Below, in pieces: positions 25,807 to 35,139 of a stretch of DNA of 64,000 nucleotides (the stretch's first letter is position 1; every line of letters begins with the position of its first letter). The DNA comes from Methylobacterium terricola. Lineage in GTDB: Bacteria > Pseudomonadota > Alphaproteobacteria > Rhizobiales > Beijerinckiaceae. The notes beneath the pieces were generated by a model. It ran no database searches and was not told the DNA's origin. It saw only the letters and a list, made by a program, of their open reading frames with translations. The DNA is taken from the NCBI RefSeq assembly GCF_006151805.1, contig NZ_VDDA01000007.1, forward strand, positions 186,001-250,000, in the 5' to 3' direction. The position numbers were made by a program, and so were the translations under genes.

Positions 25807-28041
25807 GGAAGGGCTTGGGAGGGGAGAGCTGTACCGGGGACTGCTGGCTCGCTTTCGCGCCGGCTTCCGCAACCACTCCGCCAGCTTCGTGAATCGCGGC
25901 CGCGCGCCGCCCCGCACCGCGATCGCGACGGCCCGGGTCTGCGCCACCAGCACCACCAGCCGCTTGCCTCGTGTCACGCCCGTATAGAGCAGGTTGCGGG
26001 CGAGCATCGTGTAGTGCTGGAGCGCCACCGGAATCACGACCGCCGGATATTCCGAGCCTTGCGACTTGTGGATCGTGATGGCGTAGGCGGGGCTCAAGGC
26101 GTCCAGTTCCTCGAACGGCCAAGCGACCTCGCGCCCGTCGAAGCCAGCGGTGAGCACGCCGTCCTCGGGATCGACCCGCAGCACCACGCCGAGATCGCCG
26201 TTGAACACCTCGCGGTCGTAATCGTTCTGCCCGACCATCACCCGATCGCCGGGGGCGAAGATCCAGCCGAAGCGCTCGACCGACACGGCCGGGTTCGGGT
26301 TCAGCACCCGCTGGAGCGCCTGGTTGAGGTGGCGGCTCCCCAGCGCCCCGCGGGTCATCGGGCAGAGCACCTGCACGTCCTTGACCGGATCGAGGCCGAA
26401 GCGGCGCGGGATGCGCCGCGTCACGATCTCGACCAGCTTGTCGGCCCCGATCTCGGGATCGTCGATCCTGACCACGAAGAAGTCGCCGTCCGGGGTGTCG
26501 GCCCCTTCCGGCATCTGCCCGGCATTGATCCGGTGGGCGCCCGTGACGATCCGGCTCTCGGCGGCCTGGCGAAAGACTTCGGTCAGGCGCGCCACCGCGA
26601 CGCGGCCGGAGGCGATCACGTCGGCGAGCACCCGGCCGGGCCCGACCGAGGGCAGCTGGTCGACGTCGCCGACGAGCCAGAGGGCGGCGTGGCGCGGCAG
26701 GGCCCGGGTGAGGGCGTTCATCAGCGGCACGTCGATCATCGAGGCCTCGTCCAGGACCAGCAGGTCGCAGGAGAGTGGCGAGTGCTCGTTCCGCTGGAAG
26801 CCGCCGTGACGCGGGTCGATCTCGAGCAGGCGATGGATGGTCTTCGCCTCGCGGCCGGTCTGCTCGCTCATCCGCTTGGCGGCGCGGCCCGTCGGGGCGG
26901 CGAGCAGCACCTCGGCCCCGGCCCCGTCGATCATCCGCAGCAGCGCGTCGAGGGTGCTGGTCTTGCCGACGCCGGGCCCGCCGGTCATCACCGCCACCTT
27001 GGCGTTGAGCAGCGTCGCAGCCGCCGCGGCTTGCGAAGGCGAGAGCGGCCGGCCGGTCTCGGCTTCCACCTTCGCGAGCGCGGCCTGCGCGTCGATCTCG
27101 TCCCAGGGCAGGGGCGCGTCGTCGAGGGCGGTGAGGCGCTCGGCGATGGCACTTTCCGCCGCGTGCAGGCCGCGCAGGAACAGGTGCGGCACGTCCGCGA
27201 TCGTGTCCATCACCACCGACTCGCCGCCGATCTCCTCGACGAGGGCGGTGCGGAGCAAACTCGCATCGACCGCCAGCAGCTCGGCGGCGCGGGTGATCAG
27301 GTCCGGCACCGGCAAGGCGCAGTGGCCGTCATCCATCGCCGCCTGGAGCGCGAAGGCGAGGCCGGCGCGCAGGCGCTCGGGCGCGGTCGGCGCCAGGCCG
27401 AGCTTTGCCGCGATGGCGTCCGCCGTGCGAAAGCCGATGCCGCGCACGTCGCGGGCGAGCCGATAGGGGTCCTCGGTCATCACCTGGACCGAGTCGGTGC
27501 CGTAGGTCTTGAAGATCCGCACCGCCCGGGCGGTGCCGACGCCATGGGCGTGCAGGAACACCATGATCTCCCGCACCACCTTGTGCTCGGCCCAGGCCGC
27601 CCTGATCCGCGCGGCGCGGGTCGGGCCTATCCCCGGGACCTCGGTCAGGCGTTCAGGACTTCCCTCGATCACCGCGAAGGTGTCGGCCCCGAACGCCTTG
27701 ACGATGCGCTTGGCCATCTCCGGGCCGATGCCGCGCATCTGGCCCGAGGCGAGGTAGCGGCTGATGCCCTCGACGCCGGTCGGCGGCGTCGCCGCCAGGG
27801 TGTCGGCGCGGAACTGCAGGCCGTGCTCGCGGTCGCTGACCCAGGTGCCGGTGGCGGTCACCCACTCGCCCGCCGCCACCGCGGGCGCGTGGCCGATCAC
27901 CGCCACGAGGTCGCGCCGGCCCCGCGCCTTGACCTTCAGGACGCAGAACCCGCTCTCGGCGTTGTGGAAGGTGACGCGCTCGATCGACCCGGCGAGGGCG
28001 TCGGGCGAGCGGGCGCGGGGAGGGGCGGCGAGGGCGGCCAT
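25789..28041 (-). CDS. recD2: RecD2-type DNA helicase (SF1B)
   Basis: The 750-residue protein has an N-terminal OB-like domain (IERVTFHNAESGFCVLKVKA), helix-hairpin-helix repeats (GIGPEMAKRIVKAFG, VPGIGPTRAARIRAAW, VRGIGFRTADAIAAKL), Walker A GGPGVGKTST (about residue 350), Walker B LLVLDEASM, motif III GDVDQLPSVGPG, and C-terminal motifs AITIHKSQGSEYP and LLYTGVTRGKRLVVLV. These define the RecD2 group, a 5'-3' helicase that works without RecBC. The last residues (PSPFPDD) and the stop codon are read from the edge of the family-1 repeat, so the C-terminus has been altered by that element. Confidence 0.93.
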   Translation of the reverse strand: MAALAAPPRARSPDALAGSIERVTFHNAESGFCVLKVKARGRRDLVAVIGHAPAVAAGEWVTATGTWVSDREHGLQFRADTLAATPPTGVEGISRYLASGQMRGIGPEMAKRIVKAFGADTFAVIEGSPERLTEVPGIGPTRAARIRAAWAEHKVVREIMVFLHAHGVGTARAVRIFKTYGTDSVQVMTEDPYRLARDVRGIGFRTADAIAAKLGLAPTAPERLRAGLAFALQAAMDDGHCALPVPDLITRAAELLAVDASLLRTALVEEIGGESVVMDTIADVPHLFLRGLHAAESAIAERLTALDDAPLPWDEIDAQAALAKVEAETGRPLSPSQAAAAATLLNAKVAVMTGGPGVGKTSTLDALLRMIDGAGAEVLLAAPTGRAAKRMSEQTGREAKTIHRLLEIDPRHGGFQRNEHSPLSCDLLVLDEASMIDVPLMNALTRALPRHAALWLVGDVDQLPSVGPGRVLADVIASGRVAVARLTEVFRQAAESRIVTGAHRINAGQMPEGADTPDGDFFVVRIDDPEIGADKLVEIVTRRIPRRFGLDPVKDVQVLCPMTRGALGSRHLNQALQRVLNPNPAVSVERFGWIFAPGDRVMVGQNDYDREVFNGDLGVVLRVDPEDGVLTAGFDGREVAWPFEELDALSPAYAITIHKSQGSEYPAVVIPVALQHYTMLARNLLYTGVTRGKRLVVLVAQTRAVAIAVRGGARPRFTKLAEWLRKPARKRASSPRYSSPLPSPSPFPDD

Positions 28042-28104
28042 CGGCGCCCTTCAGATCGGGCGGGGGTGGAGGAGCCGCAAGGGGATACGGATCGACAGCA
28101 CCGC

Positions 28105-28275
28105 CCTTTCCCGGACGACTGAAGCGTCAGCGGAAGGAGATCCGGGATCCAGACGTCGGACTCGCCGCGAAGCGGCTCCTTCTACTGCACCGTTGCGGAC
28201 GCACGGACGCGTCGCGAAGTCTTGTGCTGGATCCCGGGTCCCATTCCGCTGACGCTGCATGGGCCCGGGAAAAGG
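28105..28275. repeat. Inverted-repeat element, family 1, copy c
   Basis: 171 bp. The left arm is nearly identical to copy b (CCTTTCCCGGACGACTGAAG through GGAGATCCGGGATCCAG). The right arm is more diverged (TGGATCCCGGGTCCCATTCC, then CCCGGGAAAAGG). The interior GCGAAGCGGCTCCTT and CACCGTTGCGGACGCACGGA are conserved. It lies between the FkbM gene stop and the recD2 start, so it is in the recD2 upstream region. Confidence 0.9.
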
Positions 28276-28302
28276 CGAGAGGGTACCGCGGCAACGCCCC
28301 CT

Positions 28303-29151
28303 CTACCCTTCCCGCTCGAATACCAGGTTCAACCGGGTCTGGGCGATGCGGCGATAGCCGTGGCGGGTGAGGAGGGCGGCAAGATCGGTCTGCCACAGGT
28401 CGGTGCCATCCTCGATCACGAGGAGGCGCGGCAGCAGGGAAGGCGGCGCCTGGCGCAGGAACGGCTCGAGGATCAGGTCCTCGGCGCCCTCGACGTCGAG
28501 CTTGACCGCGTCGATCCGGGTCAGGCCCTCGCCGCGCACGAGGTCGAGGAGCGAGACCGCCGGCACCCGGATCGCCGCGCCCTCGCTGGTGCCGACCACC
28601 TTCAGGCTCGACTCGCCGCGGTTGCGCGGATCGACGAACAGGGTCATCTCGCCGGCTTTGTCGGCCACCGCGCAGGCGACCGCCTTGACGCTGCCGAACG
28701 GGTTCTGGGCGATGTTGAAGGCGAGCTTGTCGAAGATGTCGGGCTGCGGCTCGACCGCCAGGATCCGCGCGCCCGGGCCGGCCTGCGCCGCCACGAACAG
28801 CGCGTAGGCGCCGACATTCGCCCCGATGTCGAGGAAGACGCAGTCCGGCCCGATCCGCCGGGTCAAGATCTTGTCCTGGAGCACCTGCCGCTCGAGCGGG
28901 TCGAAGAACTGCGGGGTGAAGAGCACCTTCTTCTCGCAGTTGTTGTTGTAGGGGTGCAGGCGCATCCGCGCGCCGTAGCGCTCGACGTCGAGGGGCCGGC
29001 CGCGCAGCAGGCGGATGGCGGAGCGGCGCAGGATCATGGCGAGGCGCCGGGCGCCCCACTTCTCGTAGGGCAGGCGCTCGGTGCGCGAGAGGATCCAGCG
29101 CACGAGACCGACGGGCGCGTAGGTGCCGAAGGGATGGATGGTCTGTGTCAT
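28303..29151 (-). CDS. FkbM family methyltransferase
   Basis: The 282-residue protein has a class I SAM-dependent fold: motif I VFLDIGANVGAYALF (about residue 108), acidic end of strand 2 ILAVEPQP, and IDAVKLDVEGAEDLIL, which together are diagnostic of the FkbM group of O-methyltransferases. These often modify glycans or lipids at the cell surface. The N-terminal 100 residues are helical and less conserved. No obvious pathway partner is adjacent, so the substrate is unknown. It is in the same direction as recD2 but separated from it by a repeat element. Confidence 0.88.
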   Translation of the reverse strand: MTQTIHPFGTYAPVGLVRWILSRTERLPYEKWGARRLAMILRRSAIRLLRGRPLDVERYGARMRLHPYNNNCEKKVLFTPQFFDPLERQVLQDKILTRRIGPDCVFLDIGANVGAYALFVAAQAGPGARILAVEPQPDIFDKLAFNIAQNPFGSVKAVACAVADKAGEMTLFVDPRNRGESSLKVVGTSEGAAIRVPAVSLLDLVRGEGLTRIDAVKLDVEGAEDLILEPFLRQAPPSLLPRLLVIEDGTDLWQTDLAALLTRHGYRRIAQTRLNLVFEREG

Positions 29152-29263
29152 CGGGCCGGTTCGAGGCCGCGGCGGGCCGCGGCCGCCCCGCGCGGAGGCG
29201 GAGCGGGGTGGGGGAGTATGGCCCGCCTCATGCCACCCGGGAGGCCGGCCGGCAATGGACGGC

Positions 29264-29905
29264 TCAGGCGAGCGGGCCCGGGATCGCCTGCTCGGCCTCC
29301 AGCGTCAGCCGCGCCTCGTGCCGGCGCACGAACAGCCACAGGGCGATGCCGCCGAACACCACGAAGGCGAGGAGCCCGAGGCCGATCGGCCCGACGACGT
29401 GCTCGATCGAGCGGCCGCACAGATAGGCGCCGAAGCCCATCAGCGAGGCCCAGGCGATGCCGCCGGCGGCGTTGAACAGGAAGAAGCGGCGGGCCTCGAA
29501 CTGGTTCACCCCGGCGAGCAAGGCCGCGTAGGCGCGCAGCATCGCGGTGAAGCGGCCGAAGAACACGATCTTGCCGCCGTGGCGCTGGAACAGGTACTGG
29601 CCGAGCTTGAGCCGGCGATGATCGAGGGCAATCTTGCCGCCGTGCTTGAGGAGCAGCGGCATGCCCCAGCGCCGGCCGGCCCAGTAGCCGAGATTGTCGC
29701 CGATGATCGCGGCGAGCGCCGCGGCCAGCACCACGAGGCCGATGCGCAGCTGGCCGGTCGAACCGGCATAGACGGCCGCCGAGATCAGCGCGGTCTCGCC
29801 CGGCATCGGCACCCCGGCGCTCTCCAGGGTGATGACGGCGAAGATCGCCCAGTAGCCGTAATGCGAGATCAGGTCGGCAACCGGCAGGTCGTGGAGGAAG
29901 TGCAT
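29264..29905 (-). CDS. DedA family membrane protein
   Basis: The 213-residue protein (ATG 29905) has the DedA/SNARE-associated domain: ESAGVPMPGETALISAA with the conserved E and PGE, GDNLGYWAGRRWG, FFGRFTAMLRAYAALLAG (the conserved R-x-x-P region, here R-A-Y), then re-entrant loops and four to five TM helices. The family is linked to phospholipid (undecaprenyl phosphate or PE) flipping and membrane homeostasis. It is divergent from the drug-efflux operon and 112 bp upstream of the FkbM start. An open frame continues upstream through to 31549 on this strand, but that is antisense to the efflux adaptor and has no family features. Confidence 0.9.
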   Translation of the reverse strand: MHFLHDLPVADLISHYGYWAIFAVITLESAGVPMPGETALISAAVYAGSTGQLRIGLVVLAAALAAIIGDNLGYWAGRRWGMPLLLKHGGKIALDHRRLKLGQYLFQRHGGKIVFFGRFTAMLRAYAALLAGVNQFEARRFFLFNAAGGIAWASLMGFGAYLCGRSIEHVVGPIGLGLLAFVVFGGIALWLFVRRHEARLTLEAEQAIPGPLA

Positions 29906-30187
29906 GAGCGTACCGCGGACTATCGCTGCGTGGCGGCGCCGTGTCGCGCCTCTGGGCGGGAGATAAGGCGAGCGATCGTGGCCCTTCCAGGGCGATGCTC
30001 GGGCGCCGTTCAGTAATCGTGAGGCAACATCGCCGTCGTACTGGCGACGCATTGCCGTGCGGAATGGGCCGGGGCGGGGCTTCGGGGGCGACGTGCCGCA
30101 GGCGCCGGCCGGTGCCCCCGGCACGACATCAGAAGCGTCGCGGGGGCGCGAGTTCAAGGTTTCTTCAAGTCCGGGTTGTCCAGGTCG
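29906..30187. promoter_or_regulatory. Divergent promoter region, dedA / efflux operon
   Basis: About 280 bases between divergent starts, with a lower-GC segment around 29995-30060. No convincing -10/-35 pair or operator can be pointed out by eye. Confidence 0.3.
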
Positions 30188-31564
30188 ATGAACGAATTGT
30201 CTCCCATCCGGACCGACGACGCGGTCGAGACGCGGCAGGCCGGGCGCCGGCGCGGCCGCGGTCCGGTCTGGCTCGTCCTGCTGCTGGCCCTCGCTGCCGG
30301 CGGGTACTGGGCGTACCGGACCTATCTCCCGGACGGGTTCCGGAAGTCCGAGACGCCGCAGGCCGCGGCCGGCGGCCGGCGCGGCGGGCGCCGCGGCGCG
30401 GGCGGGGAGGGGCCGCAGGCGGTCGGCATCGCCGCCGTCCAGAAGGGTGACATGCCGGTGGTGCTGTCGGGGCTGGGCACCGTGACGCCCCTCGCCACCG
30501 TGACGATCCGCTCGCAGGTGAGCGGCTACCTGACCCAGATCGGCTTCCGCGAGGGCCAGACCGTCAAGGCCGGCGATTTCCTGGCCCAGATCGACGTGCG
30601 CCCCTACGAGGCGCTGCTGGCGCAGTACCAGGGCCAGCTCCTGCGCGACCAGGCGCTGCTCCAGAACGCCCGCCTCGACCTCGCCCGCTACCAGACCCTG
30701 AACCGGCAGGATTCGATCTCGAAGCAGAACGTCGATACGCAAGCCGCCACGGTCAAGCAGTACGAGGGCGTCGTCGCCTCCGACCAGGCCCAGATCGACC
30801 AGCAGAAGCTCAACATCAGCTACGGCCGCATCACCGCACCGGTCGAGGGGCGGGTGGGCCTGCGCCAGATCGACCAGGGCAACTACGTCACCGCCGCCTC
30901 GACCGGCATCGTCGTCGTGACGCAACTGCACCCGATCTCGGTGCTGTTCACCCTGCCCGAGACCGTGCTGTCGCGGGTGATGGACCGCCTGCGCGCCGGC
31001 GCCACCCTGCCGGTGCGGGTCTTCGACCGCTCGGACACGACCGAGATCGCCCGCGGCACCCTCGACACCGTCGACAACCAGATCGACGTGACGACCGGCA
31101 CAGTGAAGCTGCGCGCCCTGTTTCCGAACAAGGACGACCGGCTCTTCCCCAACCAGTTCGTCAATGCCCGCCTCGACGTCGATACCGTGCGCGACGCGGC
31201 GCTCGTACCGGCGGCGGCGGTCCTGCGCGGCACGCCCGGCACCTACGTCTACCTGCTGACGGGCGAGGACAAGGTGGCGGTGCGCCCGATCGAGATCGGC
31301 GAGAGCGACGGCGTGCGCACCGTCGTCACCAAGGGGCTGGCGGTCGGCGACCGGGTGGTGGTCGACGGGACCGACCGGCTGAAGGACGGGGCGCAGGTGC
31401 GGGTGACCGGCGGGCGGCCGGAGAAGGCAGCCGGGCCGGAGGCGGAGGCGAAGCCGGCGAACGGGGAGGGGGCGGCACAGCCGCGGCCGGAGGGGCAGCG
31501 CCAGGAGGGATCGCGTCCCGAGGGCGAGCGCCCGCATCGTCGCCGGCAAAGCCAGAACCCCTGA
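30188..31564 (+). CDS. mdtA: RND multidrug efflux periplasmic adaptor (MdtA-like)
   Basis: With the start at ATG 30188 (MNELSPIRTD) the protein has 458 residues; an in-frame TTG at 30176 is an alternative. It has one N-terminal TM anchor (VWLVLLLALAAGGYWAYRTY), a basic Gly/Arg linker, the lipoyl halves (GYLTQIGFREGQTVKAGDFL and GRITAPVEGRVGLRQIDQG), an alpha hairpin, beta-barrel and membrane-proximal domains, ending in a charged Pro/Arg/Glu-rich tail of about 60 residues. It is the first gene of an mdtABC plus outer-membrane factor operon. In that system two different RND subunits (MdtB, MdtC) assemble with this adaptor. Confidence 0.9.
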   Translation: MNELSPIRTDDAVETRQAGRRRGRGPVWLVLLLALAAGGYWAYRTYLPDGFRKSETPQAAAGGRRGGRRGAGGEGPQAVGIAAVQKGDMPVVLSGLGTVTPLATVTIRSQVSGYLTQIGFREGQTVKAGDFLAQIDVRPYEALLAQYQGQLLRDQALLQNARLDLARYQTLNRQDSISKQNVDTQAATVKQYEGVVASDQAQIDQQKLNISYGRITAPVEGRVGLRQIDQGNYVTAASTGIVVVTQLHPISVLFTLPETVLSRVMDRLRAGATLPVRVFDRSDTTEIARGTLDTVDNQIDVTTGTVKLRALFPNKDDRLFPNQFVNARLDVDTVRDAALVPAAAVLRGTPGTYVYLLTGEDKVAVRPIEIGESDGVRTVVTKGLAVGDRVVVDGTDRLKDGAQVRVTGGRPEKAAGPEAEAKPANGEGAAQPRPEGQRQEGSRPEGERPHRRRQSQNP

Positions 31565-31587
31565 CCATGGTGAGACGCGCCGCCCTG

Positions 31588-31776
31588 ACCCCTCCCCCCT
31601 CTGCGGGGGAGGGTGCCCCGCGGAGCGGGGCGGGAGACGGGAACCCCGCTTCCGGAAATGTCGCGCGCTCCATGAAGGGCGCCCCCTGGATCACCGTCGC
31701 GCCGCCCCTCTCGGCGGGACTTCGTCCCGCTGCGCTCACTCCGTTCGCCACCCTCCCCCGCAGAGGGGGGAGGGTT
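31588..31776. repeat. Inverted-repeat element, family 2, copy a
   Basis: 189 bp between mdtA and mdtB. The 28-bp ends are near-perfect inverted repeats built on CCTCCCCCCTCTGCGGGGGA. Internal hairpin GGGACTTCGTCCC and the block CGCTTCCGGA are shared with copy c. No coding role is apparent. Confidence 0.9.
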
Positions 31777-31805
31777 GACCGCGTGCGCCATACCGGACCT
31801 GTTCG

Positions 31806-34800
31806 ATGAACCCCTCCCGCCTGTTCATCCTGCGCCCGGTCGCGACCACGCTCCTGATGCTGGCGATCCTGCTCGTCGGCATGATCTCCTATTTCAACCT
31901 GCCGCTCTCGGCGCTGCCCTCGGTCGATTACCCGACGATCCAGGTCCAGACCTTCTATCCCGGCGCCAGCCCCGAGGTGATGACCTCGGCGGTGACGGCG
32001 CCGCTCGAGCGGCAGTTCGGCCAGCTCGCCAACCTCAACCAGATGACGTCGCAGTCCTCGGCCGGGGCCTCCGTCATCACGCTGCAGTTCAACCTCGATC
32101 TCGGCATCGACATCGCCACGCAGGAAGTCCAGGCCGCGATCAACGCCGCCGGCAACCTGCTGCCGAGCGACCTGCCGGCGCCGCCCGTCTACGCCAAGGT
32201 CAACCCGGCCGACGCGCCGATCCTGACGCTGGCGCTCACCTCCAAGACCCTGGCGCTGACGCAAGTGCGCGACCTCGCCGAGACGCGGCTCGCCCAGAAG
32301 ATCAGCCAGGTCTCGGGCGTCGGCCTCGTCTCGATGGCGGGCGGGCAGCGGCCCGCCGTGCGGGTGCGGTTCAACGCCTCGGCGCTCGCGGCCTACGGCC
32401 TCAACATCGACGACCTGCGCACCACCATCAACAACCTCAACGTCAACACCCCGAAGGGCTCGATCGACGGGCCGACCCAGTCCTTCACCATCAACGCCAA
32501 CGACCAGATCCGCGACCCCGGCGCCTATCGCGACGCGGTGATCGCCTACCGCAACGGCGCGCCGGTGCGGCTCTCGGCGGTGGCCGAGGTGGTCGAGGGG
32601 GCGGAGAACACCCAGCTCGGGGCCTGGATGGACACCACGCCCGCGGTGATCCTCAACATCCAGCGCCAGCCCGGCGCCAACGTCATCGCGGTGGTCGACC
32701 GGATCAAGGCGCTGCTGCCGCAGCTCCAGGCGACCCTGCCGGCGGCGATCCAGGTGACCCCGCTCACCGACCGCACGGTGACGATCCGGGCCTCGGTCGA
32801 GGACGTGCAGTTCGAGCTGCTTCTCGCCATCGCCCTGGTGGTGCTGGTGATCTTCCTGTTCCTGCGCTCGCTGCCCGCCACCCTGATCCCGAGCCTGTCG
32901 GTGCCGCTCTCCCTCGTCGGCGCGCTCGCCGTGATGGACCTGTGGGGCTTCTCCCTCGACAACCTGTCCTTGATGGCGCTCACCATCGCGACCGGCTTCG
33001 TCGTCGACGACGCGATCGTCGTCATCGAGAACATCGCCCGCCACGTCGAGGAGGGCGACAGCCCGATGGAGGCGGCGCTGAAGGGCTCGCGCGAGATCGG
33101 CTTCACCATCATCTCGCTCACCGTGTCGCTGCTCGCGGTGCTGATCCCGCTGCTGTTCATGGGCGAGGTGGTCGGCCGGCTGTTCCACGAATTCGCCATC
33201 ACGCTCGCCGCCACCATCGTGATCTCGGGCGTCGTCTCGCTGACGCTCGTGCCGATGCTGTGCGCGCGGCTCCTGCGCCACCAGCCGCCCCAGGCCCGCG
33301 CCGCCGGGCGGATCTCCAGCGCCGGGCGGCGGCTGATGGAGGGCGGCCTCGCCTTCTACGGCCGCACCCTGCGCGGCGTGCTCGCCTATCAGGGCCTGAC
33401 GCTGCTGGTCGCCATCGGCACCCTCGTCCTCACCGTCTACCTGTACGTGGTGATCCCGAAGGGCTTCTTCCCGGTGCAGGATACCGGCCTGATCCAGGGC
33501 ATCACCCAGGCCGACCAGACCGTCTCCTACAGCGCGATGGCGGAGCGCCAGCAACGCCTGGCGGAGGCGGTCCTGAAGGATCCGGACGTGGTCAGCCTGT
33601 CGTCGTTCATCGGCGTCGACGGACAGAACGTGACGCTGAACTCGGGCCGCTTCCTCATCAACCTGCGCCCGCGCGAGGAGCGGACGGAGAACGCGAGCGC
33701 GATCATCCGGCGGATCAACGCCCGGGTCGCCGACGTGCCGGGCATCGCGCTGTTCATGCAGCCGGTGCAGGACCTCACCATCGACACGGCGGTGAGCGCC
33801 ACCCAGTACCAGTTCATCCTGGAGAACCCGGACCCCGCGACCTTCGACACCTGGGTCCCGCGGCTCGTCGATCGCCTGAAGCAGATCCCGGACCTCGCCG
33901 ACGTGGCGAGCGACCGGCAGGCGAGCGGGCTCTCGGCCTACATCACCATCGATCGCGCCACGGCCGGCCGCTACGGCATCACCCCGGCTTCCGTCGACAA
34001 CGCCCTCTACGACGCCTTCGGCCAGCGCATCATCTCGACGATCTTCACCCAGTCGAACCAGTACCGGGTGATCCTGGAGGCCGATCCGGAGCTGCACCGG
34101 ACGCTCGAATCGCTGTCGCGGATCTACCTGCCGTCCTCCACCGCCACCAACGGCCAGGTCCCGCTCACCGCCATCGCCCAGGTGAGCGAGCGGCGGGCGC
34201 CGCTGCTCATCAGCCATCTCGGCCAGTTCCCGGCCACCACCATCTCGTTCAACCTGGCGCCGGGCGCCTCGCTCGGGCCGGCGGTGGCGGCGATCAAGGC
34301 GGCGGAAGCGGAACTCGGGATGCCGGACAGCTTCCGGCTGATCTTCCAGGGCTCGGCGCTCGCGTTCCAGGCCTCGCTCGACAACACCCTGTTCCTGGTG
34401 CTCGCCGCGATCGTCACGGTCTACATCGTGCTCGGCGTCCTCTACGAGAGCTTCGTCCACCCGATCACGATCCTGTCGACCTTGCCGTCCGCCGGCATCG
34501 GGGCGCTCGCCGGCTTGATGCTGTTCGGGCACGACCTCGACATCATCGGCATCATCGGCATCGTTCTCCTGATTGGCATCGTGAAGAAGAACGCCATCAT
34601 GATGATCGACTTCGCGCTCCAGGCCGAGCGCGAGGAGGGCCTGGCTCCGCGAGACGCGATCTACGAGGCCTGCATCCTGCGCTTCCGCCCGATCCTGATG
34701 ACGACCTTCGCGGCTTTGTTCGCGGCGATCCCGCTGATCCTCGGGACGGGGACCGGCTCGGAGCTGCGCCAGCCGCTCGGCATCTCGATCGCCGGCGGGC

Positions 34801-34925
34801 TGATCGTGAGCCAGATCCTGACGCTCTACACCACGCCGGTGATCTACCTCGCCTTCGACCGGCTCGGGCGGCGCCTGAGCGGGCGGCGCGACAGCGGGCT
34901 GGCGCACGGGGAGGCGGTGCCGTGA
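31806..34925 (+). CDS. mdtB: RND multidrug efflux pump subunit (MdtB-like)
   Basis: The 1039-residue RND permease starts MNPSRLFILRPVATTLLMLA, which is typical of MdtB. It has 12 TM helices in two halves and two large periplasmic loops. The TM4 proton relay reads GFVVDDAIVVIENIARH (adjacent Asp near residue 400), and the second half carries GIVLLIGIVKKNAIMMIDFAL with the conserved TM10 lysine. It lies between mdtA and mdtC; MdtB and MdtC form a mixed trimer in characterised systems. The 241-bp space upstream holds a family-2 repeat, and the ribosome site is weak. Confidence 0.93.
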   Translation: MNPSRLFILRPVATTLLMLAILLVGMISYFNLPLSALPSVDYPTIQVQTFYPGASPEVMTSAVTAPLERQFGQLANLNQMTSQSSAGASVITLQFNLDLGIDIATQEVQAAINAAGNLLPSDLPAPPVYAKVNPADAPILTLALTSKTLALTQVRDLAETRLAQKISQVSGVGLVSMAGGQRPAVRVRFNASALAAYGLNIDDLRTTINNLNVNTPKGSIDGPTQSFTINANDQIRDPGAYRDAVIAYRNGAPVRLSAVAEVVEGAENTQLGAWMDTTPAVILNIQRQPGANVIAVVDRIKALLPQLQATLPAAIQVTPLTDRTVTIRASVEDVQFELLLAIALVVLVIFLFLRSLPATLIPSLSVPLSLVGALAVMDLWGFSLDNLSLMALTIATGFVVDDAIVVIENIARHVEEGDSPMEAALKGSREIGFTIISLTVSLLAVLIPLLFMGEVVGRLFHEFAITLAATIVISGVVSLTLVPMLCARLLRHQPPQARAAGRISSAGRRLMEGGLAFYGRTLRGVLAYQGLTLLVAIGTLVLTVYLYVVIPKGFFPVQDTGLIQGITQADQTVSYSAMAERQQRLAEAVLKDPDVVSLSSFIGVDGQNVTLNSGRFLINLRPREERTENASAIIRRINARVADVPGIALFMQPVQDLTIDTAVSATQYQFILENPDPATFDTWVPRLVDRLKQIPDLADVASDRQASGLSAYITIDRATAGRYGITPASVDNALYDAFGQRIISTIFTQSNQYRVILEADPELHRTLESLSRIYLPSSTATNGQVPLTAIAQVSERRAPLLISHLGQFPATTISFNLAPGASLGPAVAAIKAAEAELGMPDSFRLIFQGSALAFQASLDNTLFLVLAAIVTVYIVLGVLYESFVHPITILSTLPSAGIGALAGLMLFGHDLDIIGIIGIVLLIGIVKKNAIMMIDFALQAEREEGLAPRDAIYEACILRFRPILMTTFAALFAAIPLILGTGTGSELRQPLGISIAGGLIVSQILTLYTTPVIYLAFDRLGRRLSGRRDSGLAHGEAVP

Positions 34926-34938
34926 ACGCGACGCCAAT

Positions 34939-35110
34939 AACCCTCCCCCCTCTGCGGGGGAGGGTGCCCCGCGGATGCGGGGCGGGAGAGGGGCAGCGCG
35001 ACGCTGGTCCAGTGTGCGCCCGTCAGAACGGTGCCGCCTTTTCCGGAAGCGTGGTTCCCCTCTCCCGGCCTGCTCCGCAGGCCACCCTCCCCCGTAGAGG
35101 GGGGAGGGTT
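34939..35110. repeat. Inverted-repeat element, family 2, copy b (inverted orientation)
   Basis: 172 bp between mdtB and mdtC. The ends match copies a and c, but the interior is the reverse complement of copy c: GGGCAGCGCGACGCTGGTCC and CCGGAAGCGTGGTTCCCCTC correspond to the opposite strand of copy c, and GGCCTGCTCCGCAGGCC next to the right end matches the left sub-end of copy c. Confidence 0.9.
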
Positions 35111-35139
35111 CACCGCGGCGGCGCCCCCGGGGACGCCGC

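Noticed and set aside
25183..28122. A 979-codon plus-strand open frame antisense to recD2
   Set aside because: It overlaps DUF2244 out of frame and has no recognisable domain.
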